DNA of 64,000 nucleotides from Dimorphilus gyrociliatus (lineage: Eukaryota; Annelida; Polychaeta; Dinophilidae), in NCBI GenBank assembly GCA_904063045.1, contig CAJFCJ010000005.1, positions 899,167 to 963,166 on the forward strand, read 5' to 3'. Within the stretch, counting starts at the first letter, position 1. The number at the start of each line of letters is the position of its first letter. Shown one piece after another: positions 23,331 to 36,701 of this stretch. Made by a program: the position numbers and the translations under genes. Below the pieces are notes generated by a model. The model was given only the letters and a program-made list of their open reading frames with translations. It searched no databases and was not told where the DNA came from.

Positions 23331-24376
23331 TTGGCTATTCTATCGTTGGCCGTGAAAGAATAAATAATCATTCCGCTTTTTAAGTAATATAAATAATATT
23401 TGGGTGAACTTGAACGTTCTTGCAAAAAAAAAAAAAGAAAAAGAGAGCAAGAACAAGATTAGAGGTCAACTAGAAGCGTTTGTCTGAATAGCAAATCAGG
23501 GAAAGGGGATAACAATAGGTCAAGATAAAAAAAATGTCGGAATAAACATTAAGAATTTAAGCTGGTTAAGCATGGTAACCAAATTTGGGTATAAAAAAAA
23601 GCTGTTATAGGACGATTTGAAAGCATTACAAGGGATTAATAGGATAAAGTAAAGTTAAAAAAAATTGGCAAACACCTAATACTTTATAAATATTGGTAGA
23701 TAGTGTATATAGATATACATGTATATACTGTATAATATGTATTTAGGAGCTTTATTCTGTACAATATATGGATTTTATAGGGTATAAAATAACATGTGAT
23801 ACGTGTGTATCGACATATATACATTATGTATTATACTGTATATATACTTATTTAAATCTATTGAAAATATATATATATATATACATACAAACAAAGCAGG
23901 TGTCTAAGAGAAGTAAGCAATTCAACAAGTATTAGTTGGACTAATAAAGCAGCTGCGTGATAGGCTAAGAAGCTATGGAATGAGTCAAATTAGAACAATC
24001 AATGACGATTGACTTTCAGAGATCGTATTATACTGTTGAACTGTTCCAAAAAGGATAGGATAAATATCGTATACTGGTTTTGTATATAATTTGCTTCTAC
24101 CTTTTCGTTAGCTAATCTTCGCTTTATTTACATACTTAAGAAAGCTTTTCTGCTGATGTTTATGATAGATGTTAAGTAAGCTGTAAGAACTTAAATATAA
24201 AACAAAGAGTAAAAAATGGGAGAGAGGGGGTAGACATTACAGAAAGAATCGTGGAAAATACTTCAAGCGGAAGATACTTACGTTCAAATATAAAAATTAT
24301 GTGAGTTGTTGTGTAAAAGTTGATTGGGAGAAAATCAAAGTTAACTTGCTTCGAGCTAAACTGAAAGCGAAATGAG

Positions 24377-24378
<2 letters not shown>

Positions 24379-24411
<33 letters not shown>
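24379..24411. repeat. (GA)n microsatellite
   Basis: A GA run of about 33 bp. On the - strand it creates a Ser-Leu run in an otherwise unsupported open frame. Confidence 0.9.
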
Positions 24412-24414
<3 letters not shown>

Positions 24415-27400
24415 AACTTGATGCGCTTCTCGTAGCTGACAGCCAATGACCGAGCTTGAGCGCATTAACAGGAAATGTAGTCATGTTTTATTCATGCTTA
24501 AATTCCTTTAACAAAATCTCATTTTAAACGCTTTGTTAAATTTCGTAGGCAAAACAGTTAGCATATACTTTTTACTTCCGTAATTCTGTCGACTTCTAAC
24601 TACGCTTGGGGATGGAATTTATGCAAGACTAAACAACAACAAGAGAAACAGAGAAATAACGAGAGACTTACATCTATTTAAATATTTAATAAATACAATA
24701 AAATGAAAATTATAAACTTTTACAATCTTTCATAAGCCTATACTATAAATATTTAATTCATAACCATAATTTTCGTTCAAGTTTCTCTTTGTCAAAGTGT
24801 AATTTAAATGGTAAAACGCTGCTGATTCTATTTTATCATTACCGATTGAAGAGGAAGAAGAAGAAGAAGAAGAGGAAAACGTTGATTTCTTTGTAAATCT
24901 ATTCTCGTTTGTAGGGTAAATATACTTTAGAAATTAATTATTTAAAATGTAATATTTACAATATAAAAGAATAGAAGTAATAGAAACCTTCAGTTTCAAG
25001 CTAATAGTATATTTATAATATACAAAAAACGTCAGAGTATATTAATAGCTATGTATCATTTTCAATGCTAACATCTTTAAGAAGCGAAAGTTATAATACT
25101 TTGAATCAATCCGATACGATTGGAAATCTAAAACTATATCATACTGAAGTTAGCATGTATTTCTTATATTCTAACAGAAATGTAAAACTAACTAACTATT
25201 CATACGTACTTTAATATACATTTACCTTAAAAATAACCAATTAATTAAACGAAAATATATCAATTTATCAAATTGATTGATATACAATATACTGTATATT
25301 GAAGTTGTTTTTTTTTTTTAAAAAAAAATTAACATAATTATTCTATTTATCGATTTAATTACGTTGTAAATTTCTTTTTCTCTTCAAACTAATCAACCAA
25401 TTGAAAACCGAAAAAAGAAACATAGTTTTCCTCTTCTCTTTCCACCCCCTCCCCGCCCCCTCTCCCTATCCACATCCACTTTTATTCTTTAACTTTTAAG
25501 TGAGTACAATAGCATTTCAATCGAATTAGCCAAAAAAAAACAACAAAATATAGTATAAAACAAAATAAACAATACTTTATCTAATTGTTCGCTCTCTTAA
25601 CTATTCCCAAGCCGAAAAAGTTAGCCTATAAAGTAATAGGCTTACAGTGAAAAAAATATATCTATATACTATTTCATGAACGAGGTATTTGCATCATGTT
25701 ATAAAGAAGGTTATAGTCGTCCGAAAAAAAAGAGCTTTTAGTTTTTTATGCTATGCTATAGTGTTATGTTAATGAGTAATGCAGAGATCTAACAGCAATA
25801 TAATAGACTGAAAGACAAGTGGTATTTTTTAAGTAAAGTTAATCATTTTAAATAATTTTAACTCTTTTATTCTATGGGGGAGAATATTTGCTGTTTCTCT
25901 CTCTCTCCATATATATATATATATATATATGTACAGTGTAAAAATTTATTTTCTATAGTACGACTATATCTCGAAGAATAGATAAAGGATTTAAAAAGCA
26001 CTTAAGAAGGAAAAAGTCATAAGTATTTTTCCATCATCCGAATGCTTTAATTACTATTTCTTTTTTTCCTTTGGGATTTTTATTAATAATTTAGGTAGAA
26101 GCTATTGTTTTCTTTTTTTTTTACTACTCTATCAAGTACGATATACCTTCTTAGACCATATTCGGTTGGTTATTATAAAATATTCAAAATTTTTAATATT
26201 TCATAGTAAATTATCGTTTTCTTTTTGGGATGCTCAAAATTACTTTCTTAATAGCAGCAATTTGTTATATGTATATATATATATATATATAATTTATAAA
26301 GAGCGAGAGAGAGAGAGAGAGGATACGAAGAAAAATACCAAGTATCATATTTTTTCAGTTCTTCTTAGTTTCTTCCTCAAAGAAGAGAGCTTACTAACTG
26401 TTCATCATTAAATACGGAAGTATCTCAAAAGCCAGAATAAAAAAAAAGGGAAAAAAAAAGTTAATATTTTAAGTATTTTCTTTTTTATTACAAATTACAT
26501 ATCATTCATGAAATGCTCATTTGTTTATTAGGTTTTTATTATCCCTGTTTATTGTGTGTTAACGACTAAATTATTAATTATTTTATTTAATTTTCTTCTC
26601 ATATGCCTATTAAATGTGAGAGAAAATTACATCTTTGATACACATATTGTTAACTTTACGACATTTGCTACATGTTTTAATCATCAATTTAAATATCATG
26701 AGGTAGGAATAGGACAATAAATGTAATTGTAATGATATATACGCTACTGAGTTAGAGCGACAGAAAGTTACTTTCTATGATATATACTGTCTATACCGTA
26801 TATATATATATATACTGTATATACGGTATATATCTTTCTCTCTCCCTCCCTCTCTGATATACTGTATAGAAAATCAACATTATATACATGATTTACTAAC
26901 AAATCTGGATAGATGTATAGATATAACTTCATTTCCGTCACCATCTTATGCATTTGTATACTTATGTAAATAAATGTAAACAACATAATAGTACATCACG
27001 TAGTACCCATAGCACCTGCTATCTTAGACTGATGACATACGTGATAGTCAACGCGACATAGTGTTAAATCAACATTTTATCATTGCAAATATTGCAAACT
27101 ATTAATTAATAATAAAGCATTTAACAGCATTATAGTTAACTCAAATAGTATTGTACTTTCAAATAATAAAAGAAAATATTTATCTTCCTACCTCTCTTTC
27201 GCTTAGTTTATACCTTCTGTCTCTTGCTATCTCTGCCTCTCTGCCTCTCTCTCTCTCTCTCTCTCTCTCTTTCATTCACTCACCCATACTCTTTCAATAA
27301 TATAGAATAGATTTTTTATTGATTCTCTTACATTATTTGAAAATATGCAAATAAGGTTTCATTTTAATAGAAACTCTTCAAACAAATAAGAACTGAAGGA

Positions 27401-29834
27401 CAAGACAAGAGATTCAATGTAAAGTTGTATAGATGAAAAACAAGAGAAACAAGGAGAAATTGATGATTTAATCGTATGTTATATATCGAGTTTTTCTATG
27501 CGTATAGTTAATTAAATATAGGCCTTTTTTGTAAATGTAAATTGTCCTCGATTTTTGGAAATAACGTAAGAGTAATAAAAGTAATAGTATAATAAAAGCT
27601 AATTGTTATAAGGACAAGAGGAAAATATAGTCTCTAATGATGCAATAAAGGAAATGAGAACATATAATAAAGCAAAGTGACGTTCCACCGTCTCCAGCGT
27701 GCGTACAATGAACAAACTAATCTAGTTTGCCAGCATCAAATTATTATAAAGTTGACATATCTGCTTACGACCGGGTGCTAAAATTTTTTATGGACTTAAT
27801 ATTTCTACAGTATTCGCATACCTATGTCAAATCAAGCAAAAACTTTTACAGCTCTCATGAATAATAATGAGATATAAAATTGTCATAGGCAAAGAACTAT
27901 TTCGGAAAAACTGCAACTGACTGCAAAAAAAAAAAAAAAAGAAAAACTGTTATTTCTTAGAAATAGCTTTTTCGTCTTTAAGAGTTTATTTAGTTGATTG
28001 AATTAAAAATCATCCGTCATTAGATTTAACTATTTTTTCTCTTAATTAATTACCTCACTGTAAATTTACTTGCTTTATTATTCTTTATACATTTTGTAAC
28101 ATCATCTATCTTTATCTAAACAAAGGTGGCAAAGATTTGATAAAGAATGAATCAAGTTTTTCCCGGTCTAGTTCTATAATTTCTTTTACTGCTTTTATGA
28201 TATAATACAAATAATTCCAGTTTCTATTCAAAGTGAATAAATCTTTTTCTGTATAGTTTAATCTCTTTGTGAGCGTCTTTTTTCTCCCCGCAAGATGGAG
28301 AAAGAAGATAATGAATAGAATAGGAAGAGAGAAAGAGCTTAAGCCTAGAAGTAAAATTTATGATAAATATCTAAATATTTGTTCTGCGAAATATACAGTA
28401 AATGTACCGTACTTAGACACTTATACCAGTTTTGGGTATATATTCAACGTGGGTGTAGAGGCCTCGTTACTTAAGAAAATATCAGAAAGGGTTCATTTGT
28501 GAGTTAATTTACTATTTCACGAAGAAGGAAAGGGAATAAATTGAATTGTAGACAAAAATCCGGTTTTTATTATACCAGTAAGGAAATAATGAAGTTAACA
28601 GAAACGTGCCTCGCGATACTATTTCCACATATAATAAAAAGATTGTTATTTATTTTCATCCATTTTCTATGACTTCTTCCAGTTCTTATCTATGATTTTC
28701 TAAGCTCTCGTTCTTTAAATTGATATATCCTGAAACTGAGAGTCATATTAAAAGGAATCACTTTTCCTCTTTGATAACAGCTCCCGTTTATTCGTTGGAA
28801 TTCTATACTTAATTAGAATTATCGTCTAAAAAACTCTCTTCTATCTATACTTTATATCTTCCTTATTCCCTATCAGTTTGTCCCAAGCTACCTAAAGTAC
28901 TTTAAATTCACCCATCGCCTCCATAGCAATCTTTTATATATCGCACATACTGGGAGAATAAATTCCTTGTCAAACTGAGGCGTTAAACGTAGTACGATTG
29001 TGAAAGGAAATGCGCTTTTTCGTCATATTACTCTGATAAACTGTAGATGGCGTATTATTGCTGTTTATTATGGATTTCAGAACGGTATGACATTTACAAA
29101 TATTGTATATGGTATACAGTATAGATGGAACTCATTGCTATAATTCAGAAAATAGCTGGAATAGTTAAAATTAAAGCATTATGCCTTTTCATCAAACAAA
29201 GCTTATTAATAAATGCTGTAGAAAATTTAAAGGTTCAATCTGGCCCATTTAGTCATTGTAGATAAGATATTTGCAATTCTTGTATTTTTACCTATTTCTT
29301 ATCATTTATTGCTTAATAAATAATTTTTTGGAGAGAGTACACATTCCTTTCGATTTTATTTCTATTTTTCAGCTAAAAAGTGATTAAAATGCTTATGTTT
29401 GGAAAACAAATTTGAATGGAAAATTCCGTCTCCTTGCCCTTGTTCCCTAAAATTGAATTGATTTCCAATGTAAAGTTATAATTTTAAAGAACCCTTTGAA
29501 TTTTTTGTTTTTAAACTAGAAAAAAGTCCCTTAGTCAGCTAAAAAAAAAGAAGAAGGAGAATATTATTCGATTTAAATGTCGTTTCTTTTTGTTTGCAAT
29601 AAAAGAATGAAGAAAAATGTGAAAGAAACGATTCGTAATACTTTTATAATTAGTTGAATAAAAAAAAGTGTGGAAAGAAAGATATGATAGAAGTTCTACA
29701 TGACAGATTTTAAATATCTACTGTGTATGTTTATTAGTATGCTGAAGCCCACTTACATTGCGTATATACTTTACATTAATAACTTTTCTTATTAGTCAAA
29801 GGTTAGTCATTTTGTTGAATTGAATTTGTAAAGG

Positions 29835-29905
29835 TACCGCCTAAGGTTAGAGGTTAGGTCGGAAAACACGGTTTTGACTAGACAGCGCCTCTCGTCCGAC
29901 AGGAG
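29835..29905. promoter_or_regulatory. GC-richer block with a direct repeat AGGTTA-g-AGGTTA
   Basis: AGGTTA at 29844-29849 and 29851-29856, spaced by one base, resembles a DR1 nuclear-receptor element. GACAGCGCCTCTCG follows downstream. The local composition differs from the AT-rich surroundings. It lies about 1 kb beyond the 3' end of the claudin-like gene. Function is inferred from motif form only. Confidence 0.25.
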
Positions 29906-30778
29906 AATTAGATATTTTTTGTTTTTGGGACGAGAAGGAAAATATTGAATGAATGGATCATCTAAAGCTGAGAAATTAGTTTTAACTGCTTTAATCTATA
30001 TTTCTCAAAAAAAAAACAAATATTTCTCAGTGAATCACTTTCTTTGTCTTAATTTCCTGTTTTTCTTTATTTCCTGTCAATAATCTATTGAAGTGATGTT
30101 TCTTTTTCAATCGTTAACGACTATCAGCGAAGGTGAAGGCAAAACTTCTTTTATATATTATGTTGGTGTCAGTAATTAAAACCTACCGGACAAGAAAGCT
30201 AAGGTCGATTTCTGAGAAAAGGTAGAGTAAGAGAGAGAATGAAGATAAAGAGTGAAAACTAAGAATAAGTTTTTCTGCTTCGTCCACAAAAAAAATATGA
30301 CCTTGTAGTTTTTCGTCTTTCTTTCTAAAGGTGATTAGAGAATGAAGTGAAGTTAAAGTTTAATTCTAAATAAACGTTACTATAAACTATCTACTTAAAA
30401 TCTGGCATGGTACTCTAATGAAATTCTCTATATTTAGTCGAGAAGAACAAGGACTCATTTTATACCAATCTTTCATTATCTATAGAAAATGTCAAAGGGT
30501 AACCGTTGTTCGTGAATATTATGAATAATACATTAGATTAAAAGAAATATAGAATAATTATATGTAGGCTATTTTAATATCTTAATGGTTTGATAGACTA
30601 ATTTCTTATCACTTTGAAAAAATTTGAGGAAGTTATTAGTAATGTTATTTATTGAATTCGAATCATGAATGCAATAGCGATATACAAGTTTTAATTAAAA
30701 ATAAGAATTATTAGTATTATTCCTATTTTCTTTGCCAAATTAAAAATCAATGTTAACTACCTGCTAACTTTACTTTGT

Positions 30779-31415
30779 TTAAAATTCTACAAGTGACACT
30801 CCACTTAGACCCAGAAGCAGAATGAAATTCGTTACGCACAAACCAAAGCTTGCATGAAGATTTTTTCCAGAAAGCTGTCCAGCATAAATAGCAAAAGCTA
30901 TCATTGTGCATATGGCTAGTAGGTAAAAAGGGTTTGTAAAGTATTAAGGCGATTAATGGAAATGCAAAGAAATTGTGATGATTTCAGCACTTCTCTTTTT
31001 GATTACCTGCTACGCCATAGGAAATGGCAAGGCCTATCTTCTTTCTTTGCTCTGATTGACTCGACAAAAGAGTTAAAAATGCGATGATCAGACCCAAAAC
31101 TGCTATCAAGACTATCAGACCAATAAACATAAAGGCTATAACTGCTCTAATTGCGTCTATAGACAAGATATAAGACAAAGAAAATTGTCAAATAGAAACT
31201 TATTATAAAATTATTGAAAGAAAAAACTAACCTTTCTTGTATTCAACATCCCCACACACAGAGACTGAGCTTACGGTAGTACAAACTCTAAAGAGACCAC
31301 TATATAAATATGGGGTCTTGGTCCAGTATGGTAAAGCCAAAGACAAAATATGCAAAAGAATTACAAGTGAGGTAGAGCCTAAGAGAACAACTTGTTTCAA
31401 AGGTACTTTCTGCAT
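30779..31415 (-). CDS. Claudin/PMP22-like four-transmembrane protein
   Basis: Three exons on the - strand: 31415-31232, 31156-31007 and 30915-30779. They join in phase across GT-AG introns of 75 and 91 bp, giving 156 aa with stop TAA at 30781-30779. Four hydrophobic helices lie at about 8-30, 66-92, 101-124 and 133-153. The first extracellular loop carries W31 ... G40-L41-F42 ... C45 ... C54, the W-GLW-C-C signature of claudin/PMP22/EMP proteins with Phe in place of the second Trp. The loop and the whole protein are short compared with typical claudins (about 200 aa). The C-terminus ends almost at the last helix (SLVEF), leaving almost no cytoplasmic tail. It is likely a plasma-membrane junction or tetraspan adaptor protein; exact subfamily unknown. 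The acceptor-like CTATTTAG lies about 15 bp upstream of the ATG. Confidence 0.82.
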
Positions 31416-31432
31416 TATTGAGAATTGATCTA

Positions 31433-34400
31433 AATAGAATTTCGCAGTGTTAAATAAGTGTTTCTATTGTAGAGGAGAGAACTATTTTAATTCAATATCC
31501 TTTTCTCCTCTAGCGTAACCTTTCCTATCAGCAGAATCGCATAAAGTGAGCAATATATTTGTAAACTATTCGTATGAAATTGGAGTCATCATTTAGAGAT
31601 AGCGATAAACGATATCAGTTTTTGTTATTCACTGTAGACTATTCTGTCAACCAGAAAAAAATCGTTAGTGGCCTTATTATATATTAGATAAGTAATAAGG
31701 GATATTTTGTATTACGACTGTAATATATATTTATAAAATAAGAAAGAAACAAGAAATAAGCACTCTATTATATTATTGGTATGTAAAAAGAAACGCAAAG
31801 ATACGTAAACCTCAATATTAACCTTTGCCTGATTCAGAAGATATAATAAATTTAATCAAAAAGGATAGGTCTATATTAAATTATTAATAAACTTATGTAA
31901 TATATATATATATATATATATATACTGTATATATACAGAATATATTTAAATCATTAATGAAAAGTTTGATATATGATAGAGGGAAGATTAACATTATTTA
32001 AATCCAAATTGATAAATACTATTTGCTGTATATACAATATATAAATGTATATATCTATATATCTGAATAGGTATAGTTATACACAACAGATGACGCTATA
32101 AAAGTATAAAACAAACAGTACATACAGTGTATATTACTATACTTATTAAATAATAGATATTTTTTTTTATATGCTAAATAGCATTGATTATATAGAGATA
32201 GAAGATGCTATTACTTGTCATGCAATTAACTTTAATGTGAAATTTATAATTAAAGCTTAAAGAGGAATTAATTTTATTTCAGTAAAGACATTAAATTCAA
32301 TTCTATAATGTATATTAACTTTATATTCTCATGTTTAGAATTAATTAGCTCCCTCTATAAAGAAAACATCTCTTTTTGAAGAGGTTTTCGTCTACTTTAA
32401 TATATGGTTTATTTCCAAAATATAAATAAATATGAACATTTAACACTAAACAATAAAATAATGACTGGTAAGCAAATATAGAAAATGGCACTTGTAATGT
32501 TGTGATAACTACAGAAGAAGTTACTCAATAGTTTGAACAATAGTTTTATTACCAATACAACAAAAAATGTATTAATTACTTCGATTTCGTTTCAAAAGTA
32601 TATATTGATTTCTCTCTCTCTCTCTTTTCTTGGAAACAACTTCGTATATTTAAATAATGGTCAAATCTAATTTGAAGTATAGCTATTCTCATTATTAATT
32701 ATTTAGTATTCTAAGGAAGAAAACAGAATTTGATAAGACTCTTTAAAGATTAATAAGAGTAAAACGAATGAGAGAGAAAGGAAAAAAGAAAGAATTACAA
32801 GAAACTTAGGACTAGCGGAAATCCTTGAGCAAGAAAAAAAATAGTATAAGAGTATGGCTGGCTGTGGTTGTTCACTTAGTAAATGCTCCACAAGTATAAA
32901 CTTTCATCAAATAATATCAAAATATGGCAATAGATTCCTATAAAAATATTTTTCCTGTTATAATCTAAAGAGTATGGCATTAAATAGATTATTGAATATA
33001 ATATGTTAAGAGACGCTTTCCTGTGTCACGATACATTTTACCTATGCAATGTAAACATAAAAATAGAAAGAAAAAAATGTGTCTTTTTCAATAAAAATAA
33101 AAAATATCTATTGACAATCTACGGAATTGACCATAAAGCCGTTTTAACTAACATCTGACATACATACATTATATACTGTGTAGTCGTGTATTAAACTTTT
33201 ACCTTTGTTATATGATTAAACAAAGGCTTATATAGAGTTTGTTATTTTAAATCAATTATATATACTCCTTGAAGAGATGTAATATATGAATATACATATA
33301 TATATATATGAATATACATATATATATATATATATATATATTGTACGAGAATATGCAAATTATATCTGAAAAACTCTTCAATAGACATTATTTCAATCAG
33401 TAAATTAATAAGAGAATGGTATTGTATGAAAATTAAGTCATTTACAAATGAATCTTTAATAAAGGGATTCTCATCTTTTCTCGTTATTTCACTTCTCTCT
33501 TCTATTACCAATCTATGTTATCATACTAATCAAAACGATAATAAAGATATCTTGTATAATTAACCTTACTTTATTCTTTTCCCATACCCGACCAATTGTA
33601 TAAGATTTTTATGAAAAGAACATTTATCTCTAGTGTAGTCGGACATTTTTCTTTAGTACGTAGAAAGAAGAATAAGATATCATCGGGATGGGAAACGTTT
33701 TAATGCTTTTGTCCAATATATATATATATATAATTATTAAATAAGAAAGGAAGAGAGAGAGAAAATCTTGTGTTTCTTTTTCAACATAACCCTTCTAAAT
33801 GTATTCTTTTCAATCATTCTCCTGATAAATTTCTATCATAGTTGACCTCCTCAGAAGTCAATATCCTCATTACAAAGCGTCTAGTTTGCTTATATCTGTG
33901 TATTTTACCTAATTTTGTTTGTTAAACCTGCAGAATAACGAGGGGAGAAATTTTATAAGCGAAAGTTTTAAGTCACGAGTTCATTGGTGGACAGATAAAA
34001 ATAATGTGAAAGAAAAGAAAGAAGAGTCTTTTAAAAAACTAAGGCCTTGTAAGATGTAATGAGCGGATAAATCCAAACAAAGATGTCCTTAAAACATTAA
34101 AACATTGACCTTAAAATATATATTAATATAGAGATTTAATAAGAATTTTTCATCATAACCTTAGGATTTTCAATGATTTTTAATCAAACATGATAAAGAA
34201 GATGTAACGCTGCTTAATGAAACAATTAAATTGATGTATCGTTCGTAAGGTGGAGTAGTTTATTTAAGGAAATTGCAAAAAAAAGGATAACATGCTTCTC
34301 TCTCTCTCTCTCTGTCGTTCTCTTCCTCATATTCTACTTTTTCTTCCCTTCCATTCGTTCATTCATTCATCTATAATATCTTTTCTAGTTGTTTTTCTTA

Positions 34401-35340
34401 TAATCATTCTGTGCAGGTTATTTAACAATTCTAACCATGAATCAATGCACGAAATACTTATTCAGAAACTATGCTTTCTCCTTTTTTCTAATGCGTGTTA
34501 GGTATCTCAAATTTCTATTGCTAAATAAGAGAATATGTATATTCTTAAACAGAAAATATTCCTAACAAATATATGAGAAAGTGTACAATTTCCAACAAGT
34601 TTTCATCAACTTTCTACTCGAATTTTCTTCCTAAACGTTCCTTAGCTTTTCCCTTTTGCTTTCTTCCCGCATCATTATTATTTTACTCTTAAAGGAATGT
34701 ATACAAGATGTTTGTTTATATATATTTTATATTATTGTTTCATCTTATTCTCTCCAATTACCAAATCGGTTTACTGTCTATTGATTTTGCAGTATTTTTA
34801 AGTCTTGATGAAAAGATATAACCCTATGAAAGAATGATCGAATAAATGAAATAGAACAAGAGTTTATAATCTTTTATCGATATAATTTCAATGGGAAAGC
34901 AATTAAGAAGGGTATAGAAGTATCGGGGGAAAAAAGGGAGGTGGTGGGGGGGGGGAGCTAGAAGAGAAGGTAAAGAATAGAAAAAGACAGTTTAAAAAGA
35001 AAGTTTATATTAATTCGGTTCTTGGATGAATAGATGTTTGGATATTTGCGCAGGTTCTCTTGTTGATAAACAAAAAAAGTAGTAGACGCAGCTTTTGAAA
35101 ACTAACAAAATAAAGAGGAAAAGAAAAAACACCAAGTATAGATCACGTAATATTTTCTTAGATATGTGATTGATCATTTGCGGTTTATAAGCCTAATTTA
35201 TCATTACTTAAGATATTGGTTTGGATAGTAACTGTTCCTGTCCTTTTAAGAGTAATAGAGCAACAATTAATCGACAAACCACCAAAGAACACACAATTAA
35301 CTAGAGACTTGAGTTAATTGGCTATGATATAATATTTCAA
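31433..35340. other. Gap before the F-BAR gene, no gene supported
   Basis: AT-rich with TA arrays at 31901-31923, 33295-33342 and 33718-33731 and a poly-G run near 34946-34958. Open frames at 32703-32891, 33242-33511 and 34292-34501 are repeat-driven. Confidence 0.55.
33283..33342. repeat. Tandem AATATACATATATATATATG units and TA run
   Basis: Two adjacent copies of about 20 bp share GAATATACATATATATATAT, followed by a longer TA run. Confidence 0.75.
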
Positions 35341-35347
35341 ATACAAG

Positions 35348-35500
35348 TAGATGGCGCATTGTATATTGATCAGACTACTACTGCTGTGCACGTTCAAAAT
35401 TATGAATATTAATGAACTCTCAATTAAAATTTCTAAAGCATTTGTTTCCTACTCTGTTGAGTGCACACACGCGAGAACCTCACACTACCAGCGCCATCTA
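35348..35500. promoter_or_regulatory. Inverted pair of TAGATGGCGC motifs upstream of the F-BAR gene
   Basis: TAGATGGCGC lies at 35348-35357, and its reverse complement GCGCCATCTA at 35491-35500, 54 bp before the F-BAR ATG. The core AGATGGCGC fits the AGRKGGCGC part of the CTCF site and overlaps the YY1/Pho core GCCAT. The pair brackets the likely promoter. Protein binding is inference. Confidence 0.45.
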
Positions 35501-35553
35501 GTTAAAATTGACCGGCCGTAGGCTTTCAAACGCTTCGTGCACTGATCTAGACA

Positions 35554-35773
35554 ATGGCGAACTGGCAGGAAACGGATGATGCTTTAACTTTAGCTAGTAC
35601 AAGTAAGATGCATATTCTTTTTTTTTTAATTTTACACTAAAATAACTATTCATTTGTATACTATAAAAGAAAAATAATAATTAAACTAAGCAAATCCTAC
35701 CTGTTATGTATATGCACACATTGATATCGATCCGTTCTGCAAATTTTTTCTGCATCGAATTCTCTTTTTAGTT

Positions 35774-35806
<33 letters not shown>

Positions 35807-36665
35807 CTTCAATCACCAAACCCTGCTTAAGTCATCTCTTCCTCTTCCCATTCTTCTTTATATTCATTTTTCACATCTTTTACGCCAGCAGTTATCGTTT
35901 TCCTTTGCGTCCGCTCCATATTTTTCTCTCTTCTTATTTCTCACCTTTTTCTTTCTCTTTGTACTTAGGATATTTATTTCCTTCATTCCGTCTCATTCTC
36001 TAGCCGTATCTGTCTCCAGCTTCTTTACGTTATCAATTATTCAGTACGTACCTTTTCCCATTGCACCTGACCGCTTTGCAAAATTTTTCCAGATTACTCC
36101 ATAATCAGTAACCAACTATGTGTTTGGAAAACGAACAAAATGGTTTCCCTATTTTCCTTTCCTTTTACATTGTTTTGTGTTTGTAGGCCGATTGATGAGT
36201 TGCTTTCTCAACCTTTTTTTTATTACCTTCTTCCTTTTTTGCAATAAGTTACTTAGCGGCTGCTAAGACGAAAAGAGCAGTTCTTCTAGCAATTGCTTTA
36301 ACATAATTTTTCGTTTGCTTTTATTATGACCCGAGCAATATTAAATCTTTCCTTTATTCTTCACTTATCTATTCTACTATCTGACTAGATGTGGAAACAT
36401 GAACATCTTTTTAATTTAAAGCAGTTAAAAGACTTTTAGTTGAGAAATATATATCTTATATAACGTTTGATTGGTTCAGCTGCCCTCATTTTTTTTAAAG
36501 AATTCTGCGTGAGATAATAGCTATTCATAAGATATTGTTACTGATTATATTATTGAATGTTTCCATTATTGAAATAAGAGATAGAAGTCGATTAATGTAA
36601 TTTAAAAAAAATGGACACCATTTCTGTATTCGTTCGAAAAAGTCTTTACTCTTGCCTGTTAGCTT

Positions 36666-36701
<36 letters not shown>

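Larger units (their letters stand above)
23331..30778. other. 7.4-kb stretch without a supported gene
   Basis: AT-rich, with TA, GA and CT arrays (24379-24411, 25905-25931, 26270-26320, 27248-27270) and many TATACTGTATA palindromes near TA tracts (23720-23860, 25289, 26785-26866, 29112). Open frames at 24172-24465, 26166-26411, 26768-26986 and 28269-28502 are repeat-driven or lack an ATG and domain. A TAGATGGCG motif is at 29044-29052 and a GC-richer block at 29835-29905. Confidence 0.5.

Noticed and set aside
24172..24465. 97-codon - strand open frame with Ser-Leu run
   Set aside because: The run is the GA microsatellite read on the other strand; the remainder has no recognisable domain.
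28269..28502. 77-codon + strand frame
   Set aside because: GTG start; the internal ATG after an acceptor-like CCCCGCAAG stops after a few codons.
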